A DNA stretch of 27,818 bases from the NCBI GenBank assembly GCA_016938425.1, contig JAFGUR010000227.1:1-27818 (forward strand), given 5' to 3'. Origin of the DNA: Fusobacteriaceae bacterium. Lineage in GTDB: Bacteria; Fusobacteriota; Fusobacteriia; Fusobacteriales; Fusobacteriaceae. Below the pieces are notes generated by a model. That model searched no databases. It had not been told where the DNA came from and saw only the letters and a program-made list of their open reading frames with translations. The translations under genes were made by a program, and so were the position numbers. Shown here one piece after another: positions 8,029 to 15,802 of the stretch (the first letter of the stretch is position 1; every line of letters begins with the position of its first letter).

Positions 8029-9021
8029 ATGTATGATTTAGAAATAAATAGTATTTATAAAACCGTATCGGATTTATTAATAAGTGCAAAAACTCAAGTT
8101 CAAAAAACAGTAAATACCACAATGGTTTATACTTATTTTGAAATAGGAAAGCTTATAGTAGAAGAGGAGCAAAAAGGGAAAGAACGTGCAGACTATGGGA
8201 AAAACCTTTTAAAAAACTTATCAATAAAATTAACAGAAGAGTTTGGAAAGGGTTTTTCAAAAAGAAATCTTGCTAATATGAAAAAGTTTTATCTGACTTA
8301 TTCAATTTTGCAGAAGCCTTCTGCAAAATTTGAACTTAGCTTTTCTCATTATATTATGCTATGTAATATTGATAATTCAGATGAAAGAAGTTTTTATGAG
8401 ATTGAGGCTATAAGTAATAATTGGAGTACAAAAGAATTAAGAAGGCAATTGGATTCGGCTCTTTATGAAAGGCTCTCATTAAGCAGAGATAGGGAAGAAA
8501 TGAAAATACTATCTCAAAAGGGGCAAATAATAGAAAATCCAAAAGACCTTGTAAAAGACCCATATATTTTAGAATTTTTGGGACTTCCTGAACTTTCAAA
8601 ATATAGCGAAAATGACCTTGAAACTGCAATAATTTCCCATATAGAAAAGTTTATAATGGAACTTGGAAAAGGTTTTTTATTTCAAGGAAGACAAGTAAGA
8701 TTTACCTTTGATGAAGAGCATTTTTTTTTGGATTTGGTATTTTATAACAGAATTCTAAAATGTTTTGTGCTTATAGATTTGAAAATAGGAAAACTGAAAC
8801 ATCAAGACCTTGGACAGATGCAAATGTATGTAAATTATTATGATAGATTTGTAAAGATGGATGATGAAAACAAAACTATAGGAATAATAATTTGTAAAGA
8901 AAAAAATGATACTTTGGTTGAAATAACTCTTCCTGAGGATAACAAGCAAATTTTTGCTAGTAAATATATGACGATACTTCCTTCAAAAGAGGAACTTATA
9001 AAGATTGTGGAGGAAGAGTAA
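8029..9021 (+). CDS. YhcG/DUF1016-family PD-(D/E)XK nuclease-like protein
   Basis: 330 residues with the two-part layout of the YhcG family. A helical DUF1016 N-terminal domain covers ~10-160 (YFEIGKLIVEEEQKG, GFSKRNLANMKKF, WSTKELRRQL). A C-terminal nuclease-like domain has D235 (FFLDLVFYN) and D250-L-K252 (VLIDLKIG), then QMQMYVNYYD. It is full length with intact candidate catalytic residues. It sits inside the hsd operon, and its stop overlaps the hsdS start by one base (TAATG), which implies translational coupling. Members are often found beside type I systems; whether it restricts, repairs or regulates is not established here. SD AGGTGA precedes ATG 8029. Confidence 0.88.
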   Translation: MYDLEINSIYKTVSDLLISAKTQVQKTVNTTMVYTYFEIGKLIVEEEQKGKERADYGKNLLKNLSIKLTEEFGKGFSKRNLANMKKFYLTYSILQKPSAKFELSFSHYIMLCNIDNSDERSFYEIEAISNNWSTKELRRQLDSALYERLSLSRDREEMKILSQKGQIIENPKDLVKDPYILEFLGLPELSKYSENDLETAIISHIEKFIMELGKGFLFQGRQVRFTFDEEHFFLDLVFYNRILKCFVLIDLKIGKLKHQDLGQMQMYVNYYDRFVKMDDENKTIGIIICKEKNDTLVEITLPEDNKQIFASKYMTILPSKEELIKIVEEE

Positions 9022-10547
9022 TGGCTAAGAAAAAAGAGAGTAAAAGTATAGAAGAATTACTAAAAGAAGCACTAATACCAAAAGAAGAGCAACCCTATGA
9101 GATTCCGAGTAATTGGGAATGGGTGATGTTGGGGAGTGTTTCATCGCAACCTCAATACGGATACACTACTAAAGCTAGTGAAGTTGGAAATATTAAGTAT
9201 TTAAGAACTACTGATATTACCAAAGATAATTTTGATTGGGATACAGTACCTTTTTGTCAGGAAAATCCAGATAAAATAGGAGCATATCAATTGTTTGTTG
9301 ATGATATATTAATTTCTCGTTCAGGTTCTATTGGAGAAAATTTTAGGATTTTTAATTTAAGTAATAATGAAAGTGTTTTTGCTTCATATATGATAAGAAT
9401 TCGTCCTAAAGTGAATGCAAAATACTTAGAAAAATATTTTAAAGGTTCTTATTATTGGAGGCAAATAGAAGAATTAGGGTCAGGAAATACTCTAAAGAAT
9501 ATAAGTGCACCTAAAATTCAAAGTATAAAAGTCCCTCTCCCCCCACTATCAGAACAAAAAAGAATTGTCACTAAACTTGAATCTATGCTTTCCAAAATAA
9601 AAGAAGCAAAAGAAAAAATAGCAGAAGCTAAAGAATCTTTTGAACTTCGTAGAGCAAGTATACTTCATAAGGCTTTTACTGGAGAATTGACAAGACAATG
9701 GAGAGAAGAGAAGGCAATTAATAGTGAAGAATTAACAATTAATAATTTGTTAGAGAAAATCAATGAAGAAAAGATAAAAGCTTGGGAAAAAGAGTGCAAA
9801 AAAGCTGAATTAGAAGGAAAGAAAAAACCTTCAAAGCCTAAACTAAAAACGGTAGAAGAAATGAAAATTTCTGATGATGAAAAACCTTATGATTTGCCAC
9901 AAGGTTGGGAATGGGTGATGTTGGGGGATGTTGGTGACCTTGCAAGAGGTAAATCACAGCATAGACCAAGAAATGATATGAGATTATTTGGTGGAAATTA
10001 TCCTTTTATTCAAACGGGAGATGTTGCTAGAAGTGGAAGATATATAGTGGAACATAATCAAACTTTAAGTGAATTTGGTAAAGAACAAAGTAGATTATTT
10101 CCAAAAGGGACTGTTTGTATAACCATTGCAGCAAATATTGGAGATACGGCAATATTAAGTTATGATTGTTGCTTTCCTGATAGTGTTGTAGGATTTATTA
10201 CTAGTACCGTAGTTGACCTATCTGAATATGTAAATTTTTATTTTGAACTAATAAAAAGAGATTTAGAACACCTTGCACCTGCTACAGCTCAAAAGAATAT
10301 TAACTTACAAATTTTAAATGATGTTACACTTCCTTTACCACCTCTACCAGAACAACAAGAAATTGTTGCTAGAATAGAAGCTCTACTAAAAGCCGAAGAA
10401 GACGCAAAAGACCTTCTTAATATGGAAGAACAAATTGATTTACTTGAAAAATCTATATTATCAAAAGCATTCCGTGGAGAGCTTGGAACCAATGACCTAA
10501 GTGATGAACCTGCATTGGAGCTGTTGAAGAGAGTGTTGGGGGAATAG
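9021..10547 (+). CDS. hsdS: Type I restriction specificity subunit
   Basis: 508 residues in two half-modules. Each begins with a target-recognition domain, opened by NWEWVMLG (~31-38) and GWEWVMLG, and ends with PLPPL.EQ..IV followed by a helical spacer. The first spacer continues into LHKAFTGELTRQW, the second into LSKAFRGELGTN. The two recognition domains differ, so a bipartite asymmetric DNA target is expected. Start ATG 9021 overlaps the previous stop. A 22-bp identical stretch opens both modules. In the first PLPPL box the codons form a C6 run (9539-9544), unlike the A/T-ending codons of the second. No inverted partial hsdS is present in the window. Confidence 0.95.
   Translation: MAKKKESKSIEELLKEALIPKEEQPYEIPSNWEWVMLGSVSSQPQYGYTTKASEVGNIKYLRTTDITKDNFDWDTVPFCQENPDKIGAYQLFVDDILISRSGSIGENFRIFNLSNNESVFASYMIRIRPKVNAKYLEKYFKGSYYWRQIEELGSGNTLKNISAPKIQSIKVPLPPLSEQKRIVTKLESMLSKIKEAKEKIAEAKESFELRRASILHKAFTGELTRQWREEKAINSEELTINNLLEKINEEKIKAWEKECKKAELEGKKKPSKPKLKTVEEMKISDDEKPYDLPQGWEWVMLGDVGDLARGKSQHRPRNDMRLFGGNYPFIQTGDVARSGRYIVEHNQTLSEFGKEQSRLFPKGTVCITIAANIGDTAILSYDCCFPDSVVGFITSTVVDLSEYVNFYFELIKRDLEHLAPATAQKNINLQILNDVTLPLPPLPEQQEIVARIEALLKAEEDAKDLLNMEEQIDLLEKSILSKAFRGELGTNDLSDEPALELLKRVLGE
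9113..9134 (+). repeat. 22-bp direct repeat in hsdS, first module
   Basis: Identical to 9905-9926. It encodes the W-E-W-V-M-L-G opening of the first recognition domain. Exact identity over 22 bp is more than the shared protein motif requires. Confidence 0.8.
9905..9926 (+). repeat. 22-bp direct repeat in hsdS, second module
   Basis: Identical to 9113-9134 and in the same frame, so recombination between the two would remove 792 bp (264 codons) and leave a one-module hsdS in frame. Confidence 0.8.
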
Positions 10548-10579
10548 GTTTTGTAGGGTGTTTCCTGTTGGGAAACCTA

Positions 10580-10711
10580 AATAATTTATATGAGCCAAAA
10601 ATAGGAATAAAAGAAGGACTACAGAAAACATTTAAATGGTATTTAGAAGAGAAGCCAATGTTGAGAGATAAAAGAATGGTTGAAATTGAAAGCTCATTAA
10701 AGGGAGAATAA
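10580..10711 (+). pseudogene. C-terminal tail of an NAD-dependent sugar epimerase
   Basis: An open frame that runs from the hsdS 3' end to TAA 10709-10711 carries about 40 residues like the C-terminus of extended SDR nucleotide-sugar epimerases and GDP-fucose synthase (LYEPKIGIKEGLQKTFKWYL, then a short acidic/basic tail). No start or Rossmann domain is present; upstream lies hsdS. A hairpin GTTTCC/GGAAAC sits at 10560-10576, at the join. I read this as the end of an epimerase gene cut off when the restriction operon was acquired. Confidence 0.55.
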
Positions 10712-10713
10712 TT

Positions 10714-11490
10714 ATGGATTATGTAAAGCATAATAGTAATGCATGGGATAATGAAGTAAAAGAAGGAAATCAATGGACAAAGGAAGTCTCAGAAGAAATT
10801 ATAGAGATGGCTAAAAAAGGAGAATGGGAAATTTTTTTAACACCAACTAAAAAAGTTCCTATAAATTGGTTTGGAGATATAAAAGGGAAAAAGATTCTTT
10901 GTTTAGCAAGTGGTGGAGGTCAACAAGCTCCAATTTTATCAGCTATTGGTGGAAAAGTAACAGTTTTTGATAATTCAATAGAACAATTAAATAAAGATAA
11001 AATGGTTGCAGAAAGAGATAATCTTGAAATTACTTTTGTACAAGGAGATATGAGAGATTTGTCTTGTTTTGCTAATGAAGAATTTGATTTGATAGTACAT
11101 CCAATATCAAATTTATTTGTTGATGATATTTTGGTTGTATGGAAAGAGTGTAATAGAATTTTGAAAACAGGAGGTCGTTTATTATCAGGATTTACCAATC
11201 CAATAAATTATATTTTTGATTATAAAAGTATGGAAAAAGGGGAGTTGAAAGTAATTAATTCTATTCCTTATTCAGACTTAAAAACTTTTTCTGATTTTGA
11301 GATAAAAGAATTTATAGAAAATAAGCTTCCTTTTGAATTTGGACATTCCCTTGAAAATCAAATAAATGGGCAAATAGAAGCAGGATTTATAATAACAGGA
11401 TTTTACGAAGATAATTATGGTGGTCAATCTATCTTAGATAAATATATAGATATTTTTATTGCAACTTGTGCGAGTAAAATGAAAATTTGA
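10714..11490 (+). CDS. Class I SAM-dependent methyltransferase
   Basis: 258 residues. The AdoMet-binding loop is LCLASGGGQQ (about residues 63-72), followed by the acidic strand end VTVFDNS and the QGDMRDL adenine-binding segment. The FDLIVHP stretch is the usual post-motif strand. The first ~55 residues, rich in W, form a substrate cap (NAWDNEVKEGNQWT). Small-molecule methyltransferases of this type act on varied substrates, and nothing here identifies this one. GGGAG (10702-10706) precedes ATG 10714. It follows the epimerase tail by two bases and is closed by a strong terminator. Confidence 0.85.
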   Translation: MDYVKHNSNAWDNEVKEGNQWTKEVSEEIIEMAKKGEWEIFLTPTKKVPINWFGDIKGKKILCLASGGGQQAPILSAIGGKVTVFDNSIEQLNKDKMVAERDNLEITFVQGDMRDLSCFANEEFDLIVHPISNLFVDDILVVWKECNRILKTGGRLLSGFTNPINYIFDYKSMEKGELKVINSIPYSDLKTFSDFEIKEFIENKLPFEFGHSLENQINGQIEAGFIITGFYEDNYGGQSILDKYIDIFIATCASKMKI

Positions 11491-11493
11491 GTA

Positions 11494-11521
11494 AAAAACT
11501 CTAGGGGAACCTAGAGTTTTT
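11494..11521. terminator. Intrinsic terminator, 12-bp stem
   Basis: 11494-11505 pairs perfectly with 11510-11521 (core ACTCTAGG/CCTAGAGT) around GGAA. A- and T-runs on both sides let it work in both directions. A hairpin with nearly the same core ends the acyl-carrier fragment at 16392. Confidence 0.9.
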
Positions 11522-11597
11522 AATTTTCAATAAATAATTGTATTTATCAATAAAAAATGATATGGTTTAGGTGGGCAGTTAATTTTGAGGTGATAAA

Positions 11598-12431
11598 ATG
11601 AAAATTTATGATATATCAGCATTTACAGATAATAAACTTGGAGGTAATCTAGCAGGAGTAGTACTTGATTCAGATTATCTAACAAAAGAAGAAATGTTAG
11701 ATATTGCAAAAAAAGTTGGATATTCAGAAACAGCTTTTGTAATGAAATCGGATAAAGCAGATTTTAAAGTAAGATTTTTTACTCCTGTAGATGAAGTAAA
11801 CTTATGTGGACATGCAACGATTGCTATATTTAATCTTTTGAGAGATTTAGGTTATATAAAAAAAGGTAATTACTTGCAGGAAACAAAGGCAGGATTATTA
11901 AAAATAAAAATTTATAGAGATAATGTGTATATGGAACAAAATATTCCTAAGTTCATGGAAGTTTTGAGAAAAGATGAAATAATAGAATGTTTTGAAAAAA
12001 TTGATTTTAATGATATAGAAGAAACACCTATACAGATTGTATCTACAGGGCTTAAAGATATTATTTTTTCAGTTAAAGATTTAAAAGTTCTATGGTCTTT
12101 GAAACCTAACTATGAAAAAATGATAGAACTTACTGAAAAATATGATGTTGCAGGAATTCATGTATTTTGTACTGAAACTATTGAAAATAATTCAGCTCAT
12201 GCTAGAGATTTTGCGCCAAGGTATGGAATAAAAGAAGAATCGGCAACAGGGACAGCTAATGGAGCTTTAGCCTGTTATATGTATAAATATTTAGGATATG
12301 AAGAAGAAGATTTTATAGTAGAACAGGGTGATTGTATGAAAACACCATCAAGAATTTATGTTAAATTAAAGTATCAAAATAAAGAGGTAGAAGAAGTGTA
12401 CGTGGGAGGAAAAGCAGTAATATTAAAGTAG
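11598..12431 (+). CDS. PhzF-family isomerase
   Basis: 277 residues, normal for the PhzF family of two-lobed, cofactor-free isomerases. Typical marks are GGNLAGVVL near the N-terminus, the catalytic-type Glu E44 in YSETAFV, the LCGHATIA loop and, in the second lobe, ESATGTANGALACY. Family members isomerise small acids, but most in non-phenazine producers have unknown substrates, and no other phenazine genes are here. SD GAGGTGA precedes ATG 11598. A new transcription unit probably starts here, after the terminator at 11521; I saw no convincing promoter. Confidence 0.9.
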   Translation: MKIYDISAFTDNKLGGNLAGVVLDSDYLTKEEMLDIAKKVGYSETAFVMKSDKADFKVRFFTPVDEVNLCGHATIAIFNLLRDLGYIKKGNYLQETKAGLLKIKIYRDNVYMEQNIPKFMEVLRKDEIIECFEKIDFNDIEETPIQIVSTGLKDIIFSVKDLKVLWSLKPNYEKMIELTEKYDVAGIHVFCTETIENNSAHARDFAPRYGIKEESATGTANGALACYMYKYLGYEEEDFIVEQGDCMKTPSRIYVKLKYQNKEVEEVYVGGKAVILK

Positions 12432-12452
12432 ATAGATTTGGAGCTGATATTA

Positions 12453-12959
12453 ATGAAAATAATTGAAACAGAAAGACTGTATCTAAGAGAGCTTACTATG
12501 GAAGACAAGGAAGAATGGGCAAAAGTTCTTTCAGATATTGAATCAATGAGGTTTTATCCACATCCATTTAGTGAAAAAGAAGTTGAAAATTGGATAAACT
12601 GGAATATTGATAATTATAAAAAGTATAAACATGGTTTATGGGCAGTAATATTAAAAGATGGTGACATATTTTTAGGTGATTGTGGTATAACTATGCAAAA
12701 TATTGATGGGGAAGTTGTACCAGAAATGGGATTTCATATTATAAAAGATTATTGTAAAAAAGGCTATGCAACAGAAGCAGCTATTGCATGTAAAAAATAT
12801 GCATTTGAAGTGTTAAATTATGAGAAATTATATTCATATACAATACTAGAAAATATCCCATCACAAAAAGTTGCCCAAAAAGTAGGAATGAAATTATATA
12901 AATACTTTGAAAAAAATAATTTAAAGCAAATTGCTCAAGTGGTAAATAGAGATAATTAG
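12453..12959 (+). CDS. GNAT N-acetyltransferase, RimJ/RimL type
   Basis: 168 residues from ATG 12453, with GGAG at 12440-12443 as SD; an in-frame TTG at 12438 lies upstream of it and is less likely. It opens with IETERLYLREL, typical of RimJ/RimL-like enzymes. The acetyl-CoA pyrophosphate loop is CKKGYATEA, and NIPSQKVAQKVGM is the usual late motif. Such enzymes acetylate protein N-termini or small amines; the substrate is unknown. It begins 21 bp after the PhzF-like gene, probably in the same operon. Confidence 0.88.
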   Translation: MKIIETERLYLRELTMEDKEEWAKVLSDIESMRFYPHPFSEKEVENWINWNIDNYKKYKHGLWAVILKDGDIFLGDCGITMQNIDGEVVPEMGFHIIKDYCKKGYATEAAIACKKYAFEVLNYEKLYSYTILENIPSQKVAQKVGMKLYKYFEKNNLKQIAQVVNRDN

Positions 12960-12983
12960 AATTATTTAAAAAGGAGTAAAAAA

Positions 12984-13241
12984 ATGGGTGAATTGTCAAA
13001 ACTTCCAAATATTGGAAAAAATGTTGAGGAACAATTGAATTTAGTAGGGATTTATAAGGTAGAAGAATTAACAGAAATTGGAAGTAAAGAAGCATGGCTA
13101 AAAATTAGAGAGATAGACAAAAGTGCTTGTATTAATCGATTATATGCTTTGGAAGGAGCTATTGAAGGAATTAGGTGGCATTATTTGTCTCAAGGAAAAA
13201 AATTAGAATTAAAAGAATTTTATGATTTTGTAAAAAAATAA
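12984..13241 (+). CDS. Stand-alone TfoX/Sxy C-terminal domain protein
   Basis: 85 residues matching only the C-terminal domain of TfoX/Sxy (LSKLPNIGKNVEEQLNLVGI, then A-W-x-K-I near the middle and ALEGAI..IRWHYL). The N-terminal TfoX domain is absent, and no remnant of it lies upstream. SD AAGGAG at 12971-12976. In gamma-proteobacteria full-length TfoX controls competence; isolated C-terminal domains are common elsewhere, have helix-hairpin-helix-like character, and have no settled role. 24 bp after a GNAT gene and 14 bp before the racemase-like gene, so likely co-transcribed. Confidence 0.85.
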   Translation: MGELSKLPNIGKNVEEQLNLVGIYKVEELTEIGSKEAWLKIREIDKSACINRLYALEGAIEGIRWHYLSQGKKLELKEFYDFVKK

Positions 13242-13255
13242 TAGGGGGAATTGGA

Positions 13256-13951
13256 TTGAAAACAATAGGATTAATAGGAGGAATGAGTTGGGAATCTTCT
13301 ATAGAATACTATAAACTTATTAATGAATTGGTAAAAGAAAAATTAGGTGGAGTACATTCTTGTAAATGTATTATGCATTCAGTTGATTTTGGAGAGATAG
13401 AAAAGCTTCAGCATAAAGGAGATTGGGGAAAACTAACAGAAATAATGGTTGATATAGCTAAAAAATTAGAGGAATCAGGAGCAGATTGTATTGTGATTTG
13501 TACAAACACTATGCATAAAATGGCTGAGGATATTGAAAAAGAAGTGAAAATTCCATTAATACATATAGCAGATAGCGTTGGAGAAAATATAATAAAACTG
13601 AATTTAAAAAAAGTCGCATTATTAGGGACTAAATTTACAATGGAACAAGATTTTTATAAAGAAAGAATTAGAGAAAAATTTGGAATAGAAGTAATAATTC
13701 CAAATGAAACTGATAAAAATATTATTCATAAAGTTATTTACGAAGAATTAGTTAAAGGCCAGTTTAAAGATGAATCAAGACAAGAATATATAAGAATTAT
13801 TAATGAACTGGTTAAAGATGGAGCTGAAGGAATAATATTAGGATGCACAGAGATTCCATTACTTATTAGTGAAAATGATGTGGAAATTCCAATTTTTGAT
13901 ACTACAAAGCTTCATTCAGAAAGTGCTGTAAAGTATGCTTTAGAAAAATAA
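13256..13951 (+). CDS. Aspartate/glutamate racemase family protein
   Basis: 231 residues. IGLIGGMSWESS opens the fold. Two cysteines, C82 in ICTNTMHK and C197 in LGCTEIPLL, match the two-base, cofactor-independent racemase mechanism, and both catalytic sites are intact. Family members racemise aspartate, glutamate or related acids. A broad-specificity amino acid racemase (YgeA-like) or aspartate racemase is likely; the sequence does not decide. Start TTG 13256 follows SD AGGGGGA at 13243-13249; no ATG fits better. Confidence 0.9.
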   Translation: MKTIGLIGGMSWESSIEYYKLINELVKEKLGGVHSCKCIMHSVDFGEIEKLQHKGDWGKLTEIMVDIAKKLEESGADCIVICTNTMHKMAEDIEKEVKIPLIHIADSVGENIIKLNLKKVALLGTKFTMEQDFYKERIREKFGIEVIIPNETDKNIIHKVIYEELVKGQFKDESRQEYIRIINELVKDGAEGIILGCTEIPLLISENDVEIPIFDTTKLHSESAVKYALEK

Positions 13952-13968
13952 AAAAAGGGAGAAAAAAT

Positions 13969-14616
13969 ATGAAAAAGATTAAATGTGTAATATTTGATTT
14001 AGATGGAACAGTTGGGGATACAGTACCTTTATGTATTAAAGCATTTAAAAAATCAATAGAACCTCTTATAAATAAAAATGTTTCTGATGAAGAAATTATA
14101 GCAACTTTTGGGCCTTCAGAAGAGGGAACAATAATGGCTTTAGCTCCAAATTTTTATGATAAAGGGGTAGAAGATTATTTGAAATATTATGAAGAGTATC
14201 ACGAAATGTGTCCTAAACCTTTTGATGGAATCATTGATATTCTTAAATTTTTAAAAGATAATGGAATAAAAATAGCAATGGTAACGGGAAAAGGTAAATA
14301 TAGCACAGATATAACTTTGAAAAAGTTTTCTATAGATGAATATTTTGAGATAATAGAAACTGGGGTAGTAAGTGGGCCTAGTAAACCACAGGGGATAGAA
14401 CGTGTATTAAATTATTTTAATAAATTTGAAAAAGAAGAGTTTATTTATGTTGGAGATGCACCAAGTGATATAACAGCAAGTAGAAAAGTAGGGATTCCAG
14501 TTGTATCAGTTGCTTGGGCTCAACTTGTTGATTTAGAAAAGTTAAAGGAATTAAAACCAAATGAGATTTTTGAAGATGTAAATAAATTTTATGAGTGGAT
14601 TAGCGAGAAAATCTAA
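13969..14616 (+). CDS. HAD-superfamily phosphatase, PGP-like
   Basis: 215 residues. HAD motif I is FDLDGT (nucleophile D10, acid D12), motif II is MVTGKG, the motif III lysine lies near SGPSKP, and motif IV is YVGDAPSDI. The cap inserted after motif I is helical (C1 type), as in phosphoglycolate phosphatases and pyrophosphatase PpaX. The substrate is not certain. SD AAGGGAG precedes ATG 13969. The next GNAT gene starts on its stop codon (TAATG), so the two are translationally coupled. Confidence 0.88.
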   Translation: MKKIKCVIFDLDGTVGDTVPLCIKAFKKSIEPLINKNVSDEEIIATFGPSEEGTIMALAPNFYDKGVEDYLKYYEEYHEMCPKPFDGIIDILKFLKDNGIKIAMVTGKGKYSTDITLKKFSIDEYFEIIETGVVSGPSKPQGIERVLNYFNKFEKEEFIYVGDAPSDITASRKVGIPVVSVAWAQLVDLEKLKELKPNEIFEDVNKFYEWISEKI

Positions 14617-15059
14617 TGGAAGTGGAATTGATATGTGAAAATAGAGAAAAATTTATGGATTTATTACTTTTAGCTGATGAACAAGAAGACATGGTGAGAA
14701 AATACATAAATAAAGGTGAAATGTTTGCATTATTTGATGAGAATTTGGTTAGTGTTTGTATTGTTATTGAGGAAACTAAAGGTAATTTTGAAATAAAAAA
14801 TATTGCAACACACAAAGATTATCAAGGAAAAGGATATGGGAAGTATCTTATAAATTATTTGTTTGAATTTTATAAAGATAAAGGGAAAACAATGTGTGTG
14901 GGAACAGGAGAAAGTCCTTTAACGTTACCTTTTTATGAAAAACTTGGATTTAAATATTCTCATAGGATTAAAAATTTTTTCATAGATAATTATAATCATC
15001 CTATTTACGAGAATGGAATTTTACTTAAAGATATGGTTTATTTGAGAAAAGAGTTTTAG
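14616..15059 (+). CDS. GNAT N-acetyltransferase
   Basis: 147 residues. Strands 2-4 lead to the acetyl-CoA loop YQGKGYGKYL, followed by FYEKLGFKYSHRI, the common late motif. The C-terminal part (IDNYNHPIYENG) resembles GNATs of unknown substrate in low-GC bacteria. Start ATG 14616 overlaps the HAD stop by one base. No membrane segment. Confidence 0.88.
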   Translation: MEVELICENREKFMDLLLLADEQEDMVRKYINKGEMFALFDENLVSVCIVIEETKGNFEIKNIATHKDYQGKGYGKYLINYLFEFYKDKGKTMCVGTGESPLTLPFYEKLGFKYSHRIKNFFIDNYNHPIYENGILLKDMVYLRKEF

Positions 15060-15068
15060 GAGATTAAC

Positions 15069-15569
15069 ATGAAAATCTTACCGTATGAAAAATATAGTTT
15101 AAAATGTAATTGTAGGAGAGAAAAAATAGTAGAAATATTACAGAAAAATACAGATGTTAATAGGCCTTTTATAAAGTTTAAAGATAGTAAGAAATTTTGG
15201 GGAAAAGTAGAACTTGATAGTTTTAAAATTGAAAGACAAATTTCTTATAGAAATAACTTTTTACCAGTAATAATAGGAAGAATGATTGAAAATGAGGAAA
15301 AAACAATAATCGAAATTAAAATGAGAATGCATATTTTAGTAGAGATTTTTGTGATTATATGGTTGTCTTTCGCTTTGTCTATAGGTGGAATAACAGGGAA
15401 ATTATTTTTAAAAAATTTGATAAATAATGGAGGATTTAAAGGTGAATTATTAACTCCATTTTTCATGTTTTTATTAGGTTTAACATTAACGAACGTTGCT
15501 TTTTGGTTAGAAGTAAGAAAAGTAAAAGAAGAATTTATTAAATTGCTTGAAGAGTTTATGGATCATTAA
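15069..15569 (+). CDS. Two-helix membrane protein, unknown function
   Basis: 166 residues, not recognised. Residues ~1-90 are soluble and basic, with the shape of a small beta domain (FWGKVELDSFKIER, LPVIIGRM). Two hydrophobic segments follow: about 93-113 (ILVEIFVIIWLSFALSIGG) and about 127-148 (LTPFFMFLLGLTLTNVAFWL), then a charged tail. The same soluble-plus-two-helix plan is seen in small low-GC membrane proteins without a known role. GGAG at 15059-15062 before ATG 15069. Last gene of the 11598-15569 run; a strong terminator follows. Confidence 0.75.
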   Translation: MKILPYEKYSLKCNCRREKIVEILQKNTDVNRPFIKFKDSKKFWGKVELDSFKIERQISYRNNFLPVIIGRMIENEEKTIIEIKMRMHILVEIFVIIWLSFALSIGGITGKLFLKNLINNGGFKGELLTPFFMFLLGLTLTNVAFWLEVRKVKEEFIKLLEEFMDH

Positions 15570-15580
15570 AAATAAAGTTA

Positions 15581-15614
15581 TTAAAAAATCTTGATTTTAT
15601 TCAAGATTTTTTAA
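15581..15614. terminator. Intrinsic terminator, 14-bp stem
   Basis: 15581-15594 pairs perfectly with 15601-15614 (core AATCTTGA/TCAAGATT) around a 6-base loop, ending in a T-run. Confidence 0.9.
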
Positions 15615-15688
15615 TTTACACAAAAATATTTATCACATTAACATTTATATTTTTCTATAAGTATAAAAAAATATTATGAATTATATAG

Positions 15689-15717
15689 TTGAAAAATAGC
15701 TTGGAAACTTGTATAAT
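15689..15717 (+). promoter_or_regulatory. Sigma70-type promoter before the DUF5713-like gene
   Basis: TTGAAA at 15689-15694, 17-bp spacer, TATAAT at 15712-15717. It stands downstream of the terminator and about 85 bp before ATG 15803. Confidence 0.65.
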
Positions 15718-15802
15718 CAATAGAACAATATAAATGATGACTTGTGTCAATTAGTAATAGAAATTATTAATGTAGAATTATCTTATGAGGAGGAAGAATA
15801 GT

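Noticed and set aside
8005..8040. Tiny ORF starting on the hsdM stop codon
   Set aside because: Eleven codons only and overlapping the YhcG-like start; no evidence of a product.
11538..11566. Promoter before the PhzF-like gene (TTGTAT ... TATGGT)
   Set aside because: The -10 match is weak, so I do not call it although a promoter is expected there.
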